Of a stretch of 42,915 nucleotides of DNA, positions 9,168 through 16,502 are shown piece by piece (position 1 is the stretch's first letter; each line of letters starts with the position of its first letter). Under the pieces are notes generated by a model that saw only the letters and a list, made by a program, of their open reading frames with translations, had not been told where the DNA came from and searched no databases. The position numbers were made by a program, and so were the translations under genes. The stretch is from SIG565 sp045594065 (GTDB taxonomy: Bacteria > Bacillota > Clostridia > Oscillospirales > Acutalibacteraceae), in assembly GCA_045594065.1 (NCBI GenBank), contig JAZNXU010000008.1:1-42915 (forward strand). Direction: 5' to 3'.

Positions 9168-9454
9168 GTTGTTTCTCCTTTTCTCAGTTTATCATTTTCG
9201 CAAATTCCTATCAGGTCTCCGGGGTGTTCACATCGGAAGTATTTGCAGGAGCCGCAATCCCCATACAGCTCCTCTGCGTAGGGGCAGCCATCGTAGGTTA
9301 CATTTACCCACGGTCGCCCTCGCGGTGTGTATTTCGGTGTTTCCGAAAAATCCGGAAAATTCCCGAAATAGAACTCGGCTTCGGCATCGAAAACAAAGGT
9401 TATTTCTAGAGTATCATCATCTAAACAGAAGATGCGTTTTTTTGTGTTTTCCAT
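9164..9454 (-). CDS. Small cysteine-cluster protein coupled to the wall-protein gene
   Basis: A 96-residue protein of unknown function with no signal peptide or membrane segment, so probably cytoplasmic. The N-terminal half is a beta-type sequence (LEITFVFDAEAEFYFG). The C-terminal half has five cysteines spaced C-x9-C-x2-C-x4-C-x9-C (CPYAEELYGDC, CGSC, CKYFRC, ending GIC), suggesting a zinc or Fe-S site. It is the first gene of the wall-protein operon and ends in an ATGA overlap with that gene, so the two are translationally coupled. AAGGAG precedes its ATG. It might be a regulator, a redox-sensitive assembly factor or a chaperone for export, but none of this is shown by the sequence. Confidence 0.6.
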   Translation of the reverse strand: MENTKKRIFCLDDDTLEITFVFDAEAEFYFGNFPDFSETPKYTPRGRPWVNVTYDGCPYAEELYGDCGSCKYFRCEHPGDLIGICENDKLRKGETT

Positions 9455-9486
9455 AGCGTGCTCCTTGTTGTTTGTTTTACAAGATT

Positions 9487-9515
9487 ATTATATCGCCCAT
9501 ACTTCCCTTTGTAAC
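9487..9515 (-). promoter_or_regulatory. Probable promoter of the Cys-cluster/wall-protein operon
   Basis: On the minus strand, GTTACA (9510-9515) and a perfect TATAAT (9487-9492) are 17 bp apart, about 33 bp before the start codon at 9454. The -35 match is weak (4 of 6), which fits a promoter needing an activator. Confidence 0.5.
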
Positions 9516-9558
9516 GAGCCGATACAAACAAAAAAAGTGCAAGTTTTATGGTGTTTTC

Positions 9559-9574
9559 GTTCGTCACAGCGAAC
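9559..9574. promoter_or_regulatory. 16-bp dyad, candidate operator, copy 1
   Basis: GTTCGTCACAGCGAAC is an interrupted palindrome about 45 bp upstream of the wall-operon -35 box. It matches the dyad at 9657-9672 (read on the minus strand) at 14 of 16 positions. Both lie between the regulator gene and the wall-protein operon. Confidence 0.4.
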
Positions 9575-9649
9575 AAAAACGCGCTTTTGTGCTTTTTTGC
9601 GACAAAAAACTTTCCTTTTTAACCCTAAAAAAAGTGCAGAAAAAGTCGA

Positions 9650-9679
9650 ACGCCCCGTTCGTTATGACGAACGGGGCGT
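9650..9679 (-). terminator. Terminator of the double-HTH regulator, containing dyad copy 2
   Basis: ACGCCCCGTTCGT pairs with its complement on the other side of a short loop (13 bp), and on the minus strand TCGACTTTTT follows. It lies 22 bp after the regulator stop codon. The inner 16 bases (9657-9672) read GTTCGTCATAACGAAC on the minus strand and resemble the dyad at 9559-9574, so the element may also be a protein-binding site. Confidence 0.65.
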
Positions 9680-9701
9680 AATTTTAAGAGAATTTTAAAT
9701 T

Positions 9702-10862
9702 TTATTCAATCATAAACCTTTCAAGGTCTTTTTTACCGTTGATACCGAGTTTTTGGAAGATAATTTGCAAATAGTTCTTTATTGTACGCTCGGATAAATC
9801 CATATGCGCGGCAATTTCCTTAATGCGCCAATTGCGCGAATACAGCATTGCCACAACAAATTCGGTGGTGGTGAGGTTATCGGCAACATTTTTCTTCATA
9901 AACTCGTTATGAATGGTGCGCCAGCCTTTGCCGAAAGACTTTGCAATGTTTATAACCTCTTTAAACTCCTCGGGATAAATTCTTTTAATATAGCTTTCAA
10001 GTAGACCCTGCAAAATGGGGTGATGCTCGGCAAACGGCTCGTAAAAACGGTCTCGGCGGGCAATCTCCCAAGCCTTTTTAATGTGCTCCTTGGCATCTTC
10101 AACGCGGGAGAGGTTAATAAGGCTCACCGCCGCGATGATATGCAGATATATATAAGCAACGGTGTATTGCTTGTATGCAATAAGAAGTGTTGCTTCGGCA
10201 ATTCCGTATGCCCTTGAATAGTCCTTTTTTAAATAGGCTTGATACGCTGCCGCATAAAGTGCGATGACTCGCGTACCTGCACTTAGGTGCTCTATGTAGT
10301 TTTCAATCAGCGGAATGCGGTCATCTGAAAAGTGCAAGCGGGTAGAAAGCATAGAACAAACAAAAATGCCCTTTGCGTTGCGGTTATCGTCGGCACTTGC
10401 GTTGTAGACCGTTCTTAGCTGCTCGTCAATACTGTTAATGGCAAAGCGCGCCTTGTGCGTGTGGTTGGTGGCAAGGTAGGCGAAAATACAAACAAGCGTT
10501 GCGGCAAAGCGGTAATTCGGAACATCACTATTGAGATAAGGCTCTAAAATTTCAACCGCCTTTTCACATTCACCGCGGTGGTAGTAATATTCACCCAGCG
10601 CAATATTCTTTTCGTCGGGGTTTTCGGTAGCGGCAATAAAATCTAAAGCATCGCCTCTGCCATAGTATTTAGTGGTAAAGGGCAAAAAGGTAGCGGGGTT
10701 TTCCAGTGTAGGCGTGGAAACGGGGTTTGCGCCCTCGGGGATAAGCCAATCTCTGCCCGCTTTTTCGGCACCCTCTAATTTGCCCTGCTTTGCCCATTTT
10801 TGCACTGTGCGAATATTAACATTTAGGCGTTCGGCGGCTTGTGCTGCAGTTTCGAACTTCAT
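9702..10862 (-). CDS. Transcriptional regulator with N-terminal excisionase-type and C-terminal LuxR-type HTH
   Basis: A 386-residue cytoplasmic regulator. Residues 1-50 (ETAAQAAERLNVNIRTVQKW, then GRDWLIPEG) form a helix-turn-helix of the MerR/excisionase (HTH_17) type. Residues about 80-310 are helical and TPR-like (YYHRGECEKAVEILEPYL and similar), a usual protein- or ligand-sensing scaffold. Residues about 325-386 are a LuxR/GerE HTH (RNWRIKEIAAHMDLSERTIK, then KLGINGKKDL). Two DNA-binding ends on one chain are uncommon. It is transcribed alone, upstream of and in the same direction as the wall-protein operon, 247 bp away, so that operon is the obvious candidate target. The ribosome binding site is weak (AAGAGA, about 10 nt before ATG). 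Confidence 0.75.
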   Translation of the reverse strand: MKFETAAQAAERLNVNIRTVQKWAKQGKLEGAEKAGRDWLIPEGANPVSTPTLENPATFLPFTTKYYGRGDALDFIAATENPDEKNIALGEYYYHRGECEKAVEILEPYLNSDVPNYRFAATLVCIFAYLATNHTHKARFAINSIDEQLRTVYNASADDNRNAKGIFVCSMLSTRLHFSDDRIPLIENYIEHLSAGTRVIALYAAAYQAYLKKDYSRAYGIAEATLLIAYKQYTVAYIYLHIIAAVSLINLSRVEDAKEHIKKAWEIARRDRFYEPFAEHHPILQGLLESYIKRIYPEEFKEVINIAKSFGKGWRTIHNEFMKKNVADNLTTTEFVVAMLYSRNWRIKEIAAHMDLSERTIKNYLQIIFQKLGINGKKDLERFMIE

Positions 10863-11014
10863 TTTCGCTTCATCTCTTTATAAATGAAATGTACAATATA
10901 TATAATATTACAATAATATTATAGCACCCAAAGTATTATATCGCAATAGTTATATTATTTTTTGGTGGTAATGCAGGGGAAGTTGTGGTAAAATGAATTT
11001 AAAGGAGTCATTTT

Positions 11015-11539
11015 ATGGATTTTCTCACCATCGCAAAAAACAGACAGTCCTGCCGAAGCTATGACCCTGAAAGGGCAGTAGAGCAGGAGAAAGTAGATGC
11101 TATACTCGAAGCGGTAAGGCTTTCGCCCTCTGCTTGCAACGGTCAGCCATACCTTGTAACGGTGTGTAAGGGTGATAACGCCAAGGCGGTAGCTCGTGCC
11201 ACAATGGGAATGGGTATGAACAAATTTGCTGCCGATGCACCCGTGCTTATGGTACTGTCCGAGCAGCCTTATGTTAAATCTGCGGCGCTCGGCGCAAAGG
11301 TTAAGGGTAACGACTATCGCTCGATTGATATCGGTATTGCCGCCGCTTATTTAACGGCAGAGGCTGCAGCGCAGGGCTTGGGCAGTTGTATACTCGGCTG
11401 GCTGGACGACAAGAAAATTCGCGAGATATGCGACCTCGAAAATCCTGTGCGGTTGGTAATCACGCTAGGCTACGCTAAGGACGAAACGGTGCGCCAAAAA
11501 AAGCGCAAGGATATAAACGAACTTTCAAAAACAATATAA
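11015..11539 (+). CDS. Nitroreductase family FMN oxidoreductase
   Basis: A 174-residue flavoprotein of the nitroreductase superfamily, predicted to bind FMN and reduce nitro compounds, quinones or enoates with NAD(P)H. The N-terminal motif NRQSCRSYDPE carries the phosphate-binding Arg residues; ILEAVRLSPSACNGQPY is the usual second motif, and AAAQGLGSCILGWLDD is the conserved substrate and cofactor region. The length is normal for the short subfamily, and the chain probably dimerises. AAAGGAG stands 7 nt before ATG. It is the first gene of a three-gene run with a hydrolase 10 bp downstream. The in vivo substrate is unknown. Confidence 0.85.
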   Translation: MDFLTIAKNRQSCRSYDPERAVEQEKVDAILEAVRLSPSACNGQPYLVTVCKGDNAKAVARATMGMGMNKFAADAPVLMVLSEQPYVKSAALGAKVKGNDYRSIDIGIAAAYLTAEAAAQGLGSCILGWLDDKKIREICDLENPVRLVITLGYAKDETVRQKKRKDINELSKTI

Positions 11540-11549
11540 GGAGATAAAA

Positions 11550-12299
11550 ATGGAAACTTGGAACGGATTTAAGGCAGAAGAATTTGAATTTGAGGGAAAG
11601 CAGGCAATTATTGTCTTCCCGAACGGTGAGGCTAACGGCTCTTGGGGGCTTAAAACCGAATATTGGGGCGCATTCCCTGATACGGAAATTGAAATGTTAA
11701 AACGCGGCTATCATATAGCTTGGGTGCAGAATATCACTCGTTTTGCTACACGCGAGGATTGCGATATTAAGGCGCGTTTTGTAAAGCACCTGTCCCAAAA
11801 ATACGGGCTGAAGGATAAGTGTGTTCCCGTTGGTATGAGCTGCGGCGGTGCGCACGCTGTGCAGTTTGCGGGCTACCACCCCGAAAGTGTTGAGTGTATG
11901 TTTATCGATGCGCCGGTGCTTAATTTCTTAAGCTACCCCGGCAAGCTGAAAGCCGGTCAGGATGGCGTTTGGGAAAACGAGTTCCGCGTGGCTTATGAGG
12001 GAATGGAAAGACATATGCTTTTCGGCTCTGACATTCACCCGATTTGCAGAGTAAACACCCTTATCGAGCACAAAATTCCGATAATTATGCTGTACGGCAC
12101 CGAGGATCAGACCGTTATATACGAGGAAAACGGTGCGCTCTTTGCACTTGCCTATAAAGACCATCCGGAACTGTTAAAGGTTGTGCCTGTGGGTCTGCGC
12201 GGACATCATCCGCATGGTAAAACCTACGGCGGCAACGGTCAAATCGTAGATTTTATCGACGAACACACCGGCAACGCTAAGACCGAGAACAATGCTTAA
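11550..12299 (+). CDS. Alpha/beta hydrolase family protein
   Basis: A 249-residue cytoplasmic protein with the order of an alpha/beta hydrolase: nucleophile elbow GMSCGG (Ser, near residue 98), acidic residue in LYGTEDQTV (near residue 187) and catalytic His in GHHPHG (near residue 223). It has no signal peptide. AAGGAG precedes ATG. The gene follows the nitroreductase by 10 bp and overlaps the SDR gene by 8 bp, so the three are one transcript, perhaps handling a small xenobiotic or ester substrate in steps. An esterase or acyl-ester hydrolase is the plain reading; the substrate cannot be inferred. Confidence 0.75.
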   Translation: METWNGFKAEEFEFEGKQAIIVFPNGEANGSWGLKTEYWGAFPDTEIEMLKRGYHIAWVQNITRFATREDCDIKARFVKHLSQKYGLKDKCVPVGMSCGGAHAVQFAGYHPESVECMFIDAPVLNFLSYPGKLKAGQDGVWENEFRVAYEGMERHMLFGSDIHPICRVNTLIEHKIPIIMLYGTEDQTVIYEENGALFALAYKDHPELLKVVPVGLRGHHPHGKTYGGNGQIVDFIDEHTGNAKTENNA

Positions 12300-13167
12300 A
12301 GCATATCTTAAAAAGCGCGCGAATGCTCTTTGCGGCAAAACCGTGGTTATGTCGGGCTGTACGGGTGGCATTGGCAGTCAGCTTTGCCGATACATACTAA
12401 CTCTCGGCGGCGAGCTTATAATGCTTGATCGCAACCCGCACAAAGCCGAAGCGCTTGAAAAACGGCTGAAAAATGAGTTCCCGAACGCGAAAATCACCCG
12501 AATAGCAGCCGATATGCAGAGCATAGAAACGATAAAGGCGGCGTGTGAAGAACTAAAGAAAAAGAGCACCGATATTCTAATACATAACGCGGGGGCGTAT
12601 AAAATCCCGCGGGAAATTTGCAGTACGGGCTATGATAATGTCTTCACCATTAACTTTATCTCACCTTATTATATAACGCGCCAATTGGCGGATAGGGTGG
12701 AGCGCGTGGTTGTTGTGGGCAGTATTGCGCACAACTATTCAAAAACTGATGCGGCGGATATCGATTTTCGATGTCGCGCGGCGTCAAGCCTTGTTTACGG
12801 CAACGCAAAGCGATATTTGATGTATTCTCATTTCGAGCTGTTTAAAAATACGCCCGAAAGGCTCTCGGTTACCCACCCCGGCATCACGCTGACGGGCATT
12901 ACGGCGCACTACCCTAAGTGGCTCTACATTTTTATTAAGCCGCTTATGCGCTTTGTGTTTATGAAGCCGAAGTATGCCGCGCTCAGCATTCTCGAGGGCG
13001 TTTTTTCTGAAACCGAGCCATACAGTTGGATAGGTCCTTCGCTTTTCGATATTTGGGGCGGCCCAAAAAAGCGGAGGCTTAAAACCGCAACGGCAGAAGA
13101 AATCGCCCGAATACACAAAACGGCAGAGGAAATATACCAAAAAACAAATAATAATGCTCCGATGTAA
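12292..13167 (+). CDS. Short-chain dehydrogenase/reductase family protein
   Basis: A 291-residue Rossmann-fold oxidoreductase. The nucleotide-binding motif is SGCTGGIGSQL (TGxxxGIG type), followed by MLDRNPHKAEAL, whose Asp-Arg pair bears on NAD versus NADP choice. HNAGAY is the NAG motif, TINFISPY carries the structural Asn, VVVGSIAH the active-site Ser, and YGNAK the YxxxK catalytic pair. The C-terminal third (FIKPLMRFVFMKPKYAALSI) is hydrophobic and may lie on the membrane, as in retinol-dehydrogenase-like SDRs. It overlaps the hydrolase gene by 8 bp and has only a weak ribosome site, which points to translational coupling. Confidence 0.8.
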   Translation: MLKAYLKKRANALCGKTVVMSGCTGGIGSQLCRYILTLGGELIMLDRNPHKAEALEKRLKNEFPNAKITRIAADMQSIETIKAACEELKKKSTDILIHNAGAYKIPREICSTGYDNVFTINFISPYYITRQLADRVERVVVVGSIAHNYSKTDAADIDFRCRAASSLVYGNAKRYLMYSHFELFKNTPERLSVTHPGITLTGITAHYPKWLYIFIKPLMRFVFMKPKYAALSILEGVFSETEPYSWIGPSLFDIWGGPKKRRLKTATAEEIARIHKTAEEIYQKTNNNAPM

Positions 13168-13178
13168 ACCGGAGCATT
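13153..13178 (+). terminator. Hairpin ending the nitroreductase-hydrolase-SDR run
   Basis: AATGCTCCG pairs with CGGAGCATT; the SDR stop codon lies in the loop. The following sequence is A-rich rather than T-rich, so termination may be incomplete. Confidence 0.45.
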
Positions 13179-13193
13179 AAAAATTATTGTATA

Positions 13194-13220
13194 CTTTAGC
13201 AAAATAAAGCGCTAAAGTGG
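13194..13220. promoter_or_regulatory. Inverted repeat upstream of the amino-acid transporter promoter
   Basis: ACTTTAGC and GCTAAAGT form an 8-bp inverted repeat around a short AT-rich spacer. It lies about 55-75 bp before the -35 box of the ABC operon. It could be an operator, or part of the preceding 3' end. Confidence 0.35.
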
Positions 13221-13271
13221 GCGCTTTGACATACAAATTACACAAATATTAAAATTTTTGCAAAAAAACAC

Positions 13272-13300
13272 TTTACAACTTTAGTTTGGTGAAGTATAAT
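13272..13300 (+). promoter_or_regulatory. Sigma-A promoter of the amino-acid ABC operon
   Basis: TTTACA (13272-13277) and TATAAT (13295-13300) with 17 bp between them, 39 bp before the start codon of the substrate-binding protein. Confidence 0.8.
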
Positions 13301-13338
13301 AAGAGCATCACATTAAAACTTTAAAGGAGTTAATTGAA

Positions 13339-14118
13339 ATGAAAAAGTTATTAGCACTTATCTTAGCAATTATGATGATTGCAACCTGTTTCGCAGGCTG
13401 CGGCAACAAGACAGAAAGCGACAAAGCTTATGTTCAGGAAAAAGGTAAGCTTGTAGTTGGTATTACCGATTTTGCACCGATGGATTATAAGGATGAAAAC
13501 GGCGAGTGGATTGGTTTTGATGCTGATTTAGCAAAGCTTTTTGCTGAAAAACTTGGCGTTGAGGTTGAGTTTGTTCAGATTACTTGGGGCAACAAGATAT
13601 TCGAAATCGATAGCAAAGCAATAGATGTTGTTTGGAACGGTATGACACTTAACGATGAGGTTAAGGCTGGTATGGATTGCTCTGTACCTTATTGCAACAA
13701 CGCTCAGATAGTTGTAGTTCCTGCTGAAAAGGCTGCGGATTATCAAACAATTGAAGCCTGCAAAGCCCTTAAGTTTGCGGTAGAAGATGAATCTGCAGGT
13801 GAAAAGGAAGCAATTGCGAACGGATTTACTATTACCGAGGTTGAAGAGCAGGCAAACGCACTTATGGAGGTTGCAACCGGCACCTCCGATGCCGCCATTA
13901 TTGACTCTTTAATGGCAGGTGCAATGGTTGGCGAGGGCACAGGCTACTCACAGCTTACCACAACAGTTAAGCTCAACAACGAGGAGTACGGCGTAGGCTT
14001 CCGTAAGGGCTCTGATTTAGTTGCAGAGTTTAATGCTTTCTATGAGGAATGCAAGGCAAACGGTAAGCTTGAAGAAATCGCTAATAAATACGGCGTTCAG
14101 GAAGCCCTTATTAAATAA
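13339..14118 (+). CDS. Amino-acid ABC transporter substrate-binding lipoprotein
   Basis: A 259-residue family 3 solute-binding protein. The lipobox at IATCFAGCG gives a Cys-anchored lipoprotein on the outer face of the membrane. KLVVGITDFAPMDYKDENGEWIGFD is the usual start of the first lobe, and EFVQITWGNKI with VWNGMTLN belongs to the binding cleft of polar amino-acid binders. AAAGGAG lies 8 nt before ATG. It is the first gene of an operon with permease, ATPase and a TrpR-like regulator. The ligand is probably a polar amino acid or cystine; the exact one cannot be read from sequence. Confidence 0.9.
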   Translation: MKKLLALILAIMMIATCFAGCGNKTESDKAYVQEKGKLVVGITDFAPMDYKDENGEWIGFDADLAKLFAEKLGVEVEFVQITWGNKIFEIDSKAIDVVWNGMTLNDEVKAGMDCSVPYCNNAQIVVVPAEKAADYQTIEACKALKFAVEDESAGEKEAIANGFTITEVEEQANALMEVATGTSDAAIIDSLMAGAMVGEGTGYSQLTTTVKLNNEEYGVGFRKGSDLVAEFNAFYEECKANGKLEEIANKYGVQEALIK

Positions 14119-14134
14119 TTTAAAGATTGAATTT

Positions 14135-14172
14135 ACGGAACAGAGAGTGCTTTAAGCACCCTCTGTTTCGGT
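14135..14172 (+). promoter_or_regulatory. Intercistronic hairpin between binding protein and permease genes
   Basis: CAGAGAGTGC pairs with GCACCCTCTG with small bulges, extended by outer bases. Only TTTC follows, so it is a weak terminator or an mRNA-stability element. Such hairpins commonly let the binding protein be made in excess over the membrane parts. It ends directly at the upstream ATG of the permease frame, which argues against using that ATG. Confidence 0.55.
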
Positions 14173-14190
14173 ATGTTAAAGGATAGAATT

Positions 14191-14877
14191 ATGTCATTTT
14201 CTCAACAATTTCCAATAGTATTTGAAGCTTTGAATGTCGGCTTTTTGCAGACACTTAAGCTGTTTGTTGTAACACTGCTGGGCGCGATGCCGCTTGGTCT
14301 TGTTATGGCATTCGGTTCAATGTCACGCTTTAAACCCCTGTCAGCGGTAATGAAAACCATTGTTTGGATAGTTCGCGGTTCACCGCTTATGATTCAGTTG
14401 TTGATTGTTTATTATTTCCCCGGTCTTGTTTTGGGGAGTAATATTTGGGGAAGCGGTGAAACGGGCAGATTTATAGCTGCAAGCGTCGCCTTTATTATAA
14501 ACTACGCGTGTTATTTCTCTGAAATTTACCGAGGTGGAATTCAGGGCGTGCCCGTAGGGCAGCAGGAAGCAGGTCAAGTTTTAGGTCTTTCAAAAACCCA
14601 GATATTCTTTAAGGTTACTCTTTTGCAGATGATAAAGCGCATTGTTCCGCCGATGTCTAACGAAATTATAACACTTGTTAAGGATACATCGCTTGCGCGA
14701 ATTATCGCACTTCAAGAGGTTATTTGGGCAGGTCAGGCGTTCTTAAAGGGCTCACAAGGTATTGCAGGCCAAATTTGGCCGCTCTTCTTTACGGCTGTTT
14801 ATTATCTTGCATTCAGCGGAATTTTAACTATACTATTCGCAAAGCTCGAAAAGAAGCTTAGCTACTTTAAGGTGTAG
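14191..14877 (+). CDS. Amino-acid ABC transporter permease
   Basis: A 228-residue inner-membrane permease of the HisM/GlnP type. The segment LNVGFLQTLKLFVVTLLGA opens the first helix, and the EAA loop is AGQVLGLSKTQIFFKVTLLQ, the docking site for the ATPase. The membrane segments are numerous and the length is normal. The frame stays open upstream to an ATG at 14173, but that codon directly abuts the hairpin and has no ribosome site; ATG 14191 has AAAGGA at the right distance, so it is chosen. Confidence 0.88.
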   Translation: MSFSQQFPIVFEALNVGFLQTLKLFVVTLLGAMPLGLVMAFGSMSRFKPLSAVMKTIVWIVRGSPLMIQLLIVYYFPGLVLGSNIWGSGETGRFIAASVAFIINYACYFSEIYRGGIQGVPVGQQEAGQVLGLSKTQIFFKVTLLQMIKRIVPPMSNEIITLVKDTSLARIIALQEVIWAGQAFLKGSQGIAGQIWPLFFTAVYYLAFSGILTILFAKLEKKLSYFKV

Positions 14878-14890
14878 GGAGGCGGCATAT

Positions 14891-15646
14891 ATGGCATTAC
14901 TCGAAGTTAAAAATATAACAAAAAGCTTCGGCAAAACCGAGGTCTTAAAGGGTATTAGCTTTTCGCTCGAGAAAGGCGAGGTGCTGGCAATTATAGGCTC
15001 GTCGGGTAGCGGCAAAACTACACTGCTTCGCTGCCTTAACTTCCTTGAAACGCATAACAGCGGCGAGATTGTACTGAACGGAAAGGTGATTTCGCACGGT
15101 GAAGTGGAGAAATTGAGCGAAGAGCAGCTAAGGGAAAACCGTCTTCATTTTGGACTTGTTTTCCAAAATTTTAATCTCTTCCCGCAGTATACAGCACTTC
15201 AAAATGTTACCTTAGCGCCCATGCTGTTAAAGGTGGACACTCCAGAGAATATCGAAAGCAACGCAAGAGGTCTTATTGAGCGTGTGGGACTTAGCGAAAA
15301 GGCGGATTTCTATCCCTGCCAGCTCTCGGGCGGTCAGCAGCAGCGTGTGGCTATCGCCCGCGCACTTGCAATGAAGCCGGATATACTCTGCTTCGATGAG
15401 CCTACTTCGGCTCTCGACCCCGAGCTTACGGGTGAGGTTTTAAAGGTTATCCGCGGGCTTAAAAGCAGTGACAGAACAATGATTGTGGTAACTCACGAAA
15501 TGGAGTTTGCCCGCTCGGTTGCAGATAAAGTGATATTTATGGCAGACGGCATTATTGAGGAAATTGGCACACCTGAGGAGGTTTTCGAAAACCCGAAAAG
15601 CGAGAAAACCCGTGCTTTCCTGCAAAAATCCAATGAGGGCTTTTAG
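14891..15646 (+). CDS. Amino-acid ABC transporter ATP-binding protein
   Basis: A 251-residue cytoplasmic ATPase of the GlnQ/HisP type. It has Walker A GSSGSGKTT, a Q-loop in GLVFQNFNLFPQYTALQNV, signature LSGGQQQRVAIARALA, Walker B ILCFDEPTSALD and the switch His in VTHEM. Start ATG has GGAGGCGG upstream. It lies 13 bp after the permease and 2 bp before the YerC-like gene. It powers import with the permease and binding lipoprotein. Confidence 0.92.
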   Translation: MALLEVKNITKSFGKTEVLKGISFSLEKGEVLAIIGSSGSGKTTLLRCLNFLETHNSGEIVLNGKVISHGEVEKLSEEQLRENRLHFGLVFQNFNLFPQYTALQNVTLAPMLLKVDTPENIESNARGLIERVGLSEKADFYPCQLSGGQQQRVAIARALAMKPDILCFDEPTSALDPELTGEVLKVIRGLKSSDRTMIVVTHEMEFARSVADKVIFMADGIIEEIGTPEEVFENPKSEKTRAFLQKSNEGF

Positions 15647-15648
15647 TT

Positions 15649-15921
15649 ATGGCTAAAAATATAACAAATGAAGTTTTAAATGAGCTGTATGAGCTGTTTG
15701 TGGGGCTCGATAATATCGAGGATTGCAAAAATTTACTTGAGGATTTGTGCACCCGCAAAGAGGTGGAGCAGATGGCAGAGCGCATTCGTGCCGCCAAGCT
15801 GCTGAAAGAGGGTAAAACATACCAAGAGGTTATAGCAGAAACCGATATTTCCTCGGCGACATTATCCCGAATTTCACGCTGTGTGCAGTACGGAAAAGGT
15901 TATTCGAAATTATTGAAATGA
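15649..15921 (+). CDS. TrpR-like YerC/YecD family regulator
   Basis: A 90-residue helical DNA-binding protein. LCTRKEVEQMAERIRAAKLL and the HTH EGKTYQEVIAETDISSATLS, then YGKGY, are the hallmarks of the YerC/YecD branch of the TrpR superfamily. The spacing of only 2 bp after the transporter ATPase gene places it in the same operon. TrpR itself is a tryptophan-activated repressor; for the YerC branch the effector is not established to my knowledge. The location suggests local control by an imported amino acid, but this is inference. Confidence 0.8.
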   Translation: MAKNITNEVLNELYELFVGLDNIEDCKNLLEDLCTRKEVEQMAERIRAAKLLKEGKTYQEVIAETDISSATLSRISRCVQYGKGYSKLLK

Positions 15922-15925
15922 TAAA

Positions 15926-15955
15926 ACACCCGCGATAGAACACTATCGCGGGTGT
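15926..15955. terminator. Bidirectional terminator between yerC-like and PAP2 genes
   Basis: ACACCCGCGATAG pairs perfectly with CTATCGCGGGTGT around AACA, with T-rich sequence after it and A-rich sequence before it. It serves the converging transcripts on both strands. Confidence 0.85.
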
Positions 15956-15971
15956 TGTTTTATTATTCGCT

Positions 15972-16502
15972 CTACCCTAATTTCTTTTCATACAGTTTAT
16001 TTATTAAATGGAACGACAGTATCGCGATGCCAACACCCAAAATTATTGATGCTAAAACATCGGTGGGGTAGTGAACATATAGGTAAAGTCTTGAAAAAGC
16101 AATTAATACCGCCAGCACTAATGCCGGAATTCCTATTTTTTTATTGTGCAGGAATATTGAGGTTGCCGCTTCAAACGATGCGAGCGTATGACCTGACGGG
16201 AATGAAAAATCGTGCAGCTTCTCAATAAGCAATTGGAAGCCTGTGTTAACATCATAGGGTCTAACACGAGCTATTATATTTTTTAATAAAATATTTCCGA
16301 ATAAAAAGCCGAGCGCTAGCGATAGCCCCATTGTAAGTCCCATTTTACGGGTCCTTTTAAAGCAGATAAAAATTACCGCCAAGGCTATCCAGAAAATTCC
16401 ACCGTCACCAAGCATAGTGATTATAGGCATTACGGCATCTAAAAATTTACTTCCGAAAATATTTTGAATACCGTCTAAAATTGTTAGCTCAAACTCATTC
16501 AT
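15972..16502 (-). CDS. PAP2-family membrane phosphatase
   Basis: A 176-residue multi-pass protein with all three PAP2 motifs: KNIIARVRPYD (K-x6-RP), PSGHT and SRLYLYVHYPTDV (SR-x5-H-x3-D). Such enzymes remove phosphate from lipid phosphates, including phosphatidic acid, phosphatidylglycerol phosphate and undecaprenyl diphosphate. The start at 16502 overlaps the upstream gene by 8 bp and has GGGGAGAG in front. As last gene behind a GT2-GtrA fusion, it could recycle the polyprenyl carrier used by the glycosyltransferase; this is inference from context. Confidence 0.85.
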   Translation of the reverse strand: MNEFELTILDGIQNIFGSKFLDAVMPIITMLGDGGIFWIALAVIFICFKRTRKMGLTMGLSLALGFLFGNILLKNIIARVRPYDVNTGFQLLIEKLHDFSFPSGHTLASFEAATSIFLHNKKIGIPALVLAVLIAFSRLYLYVHYPTDVLASIILGVGIAILSFHLINKLYEKKLG

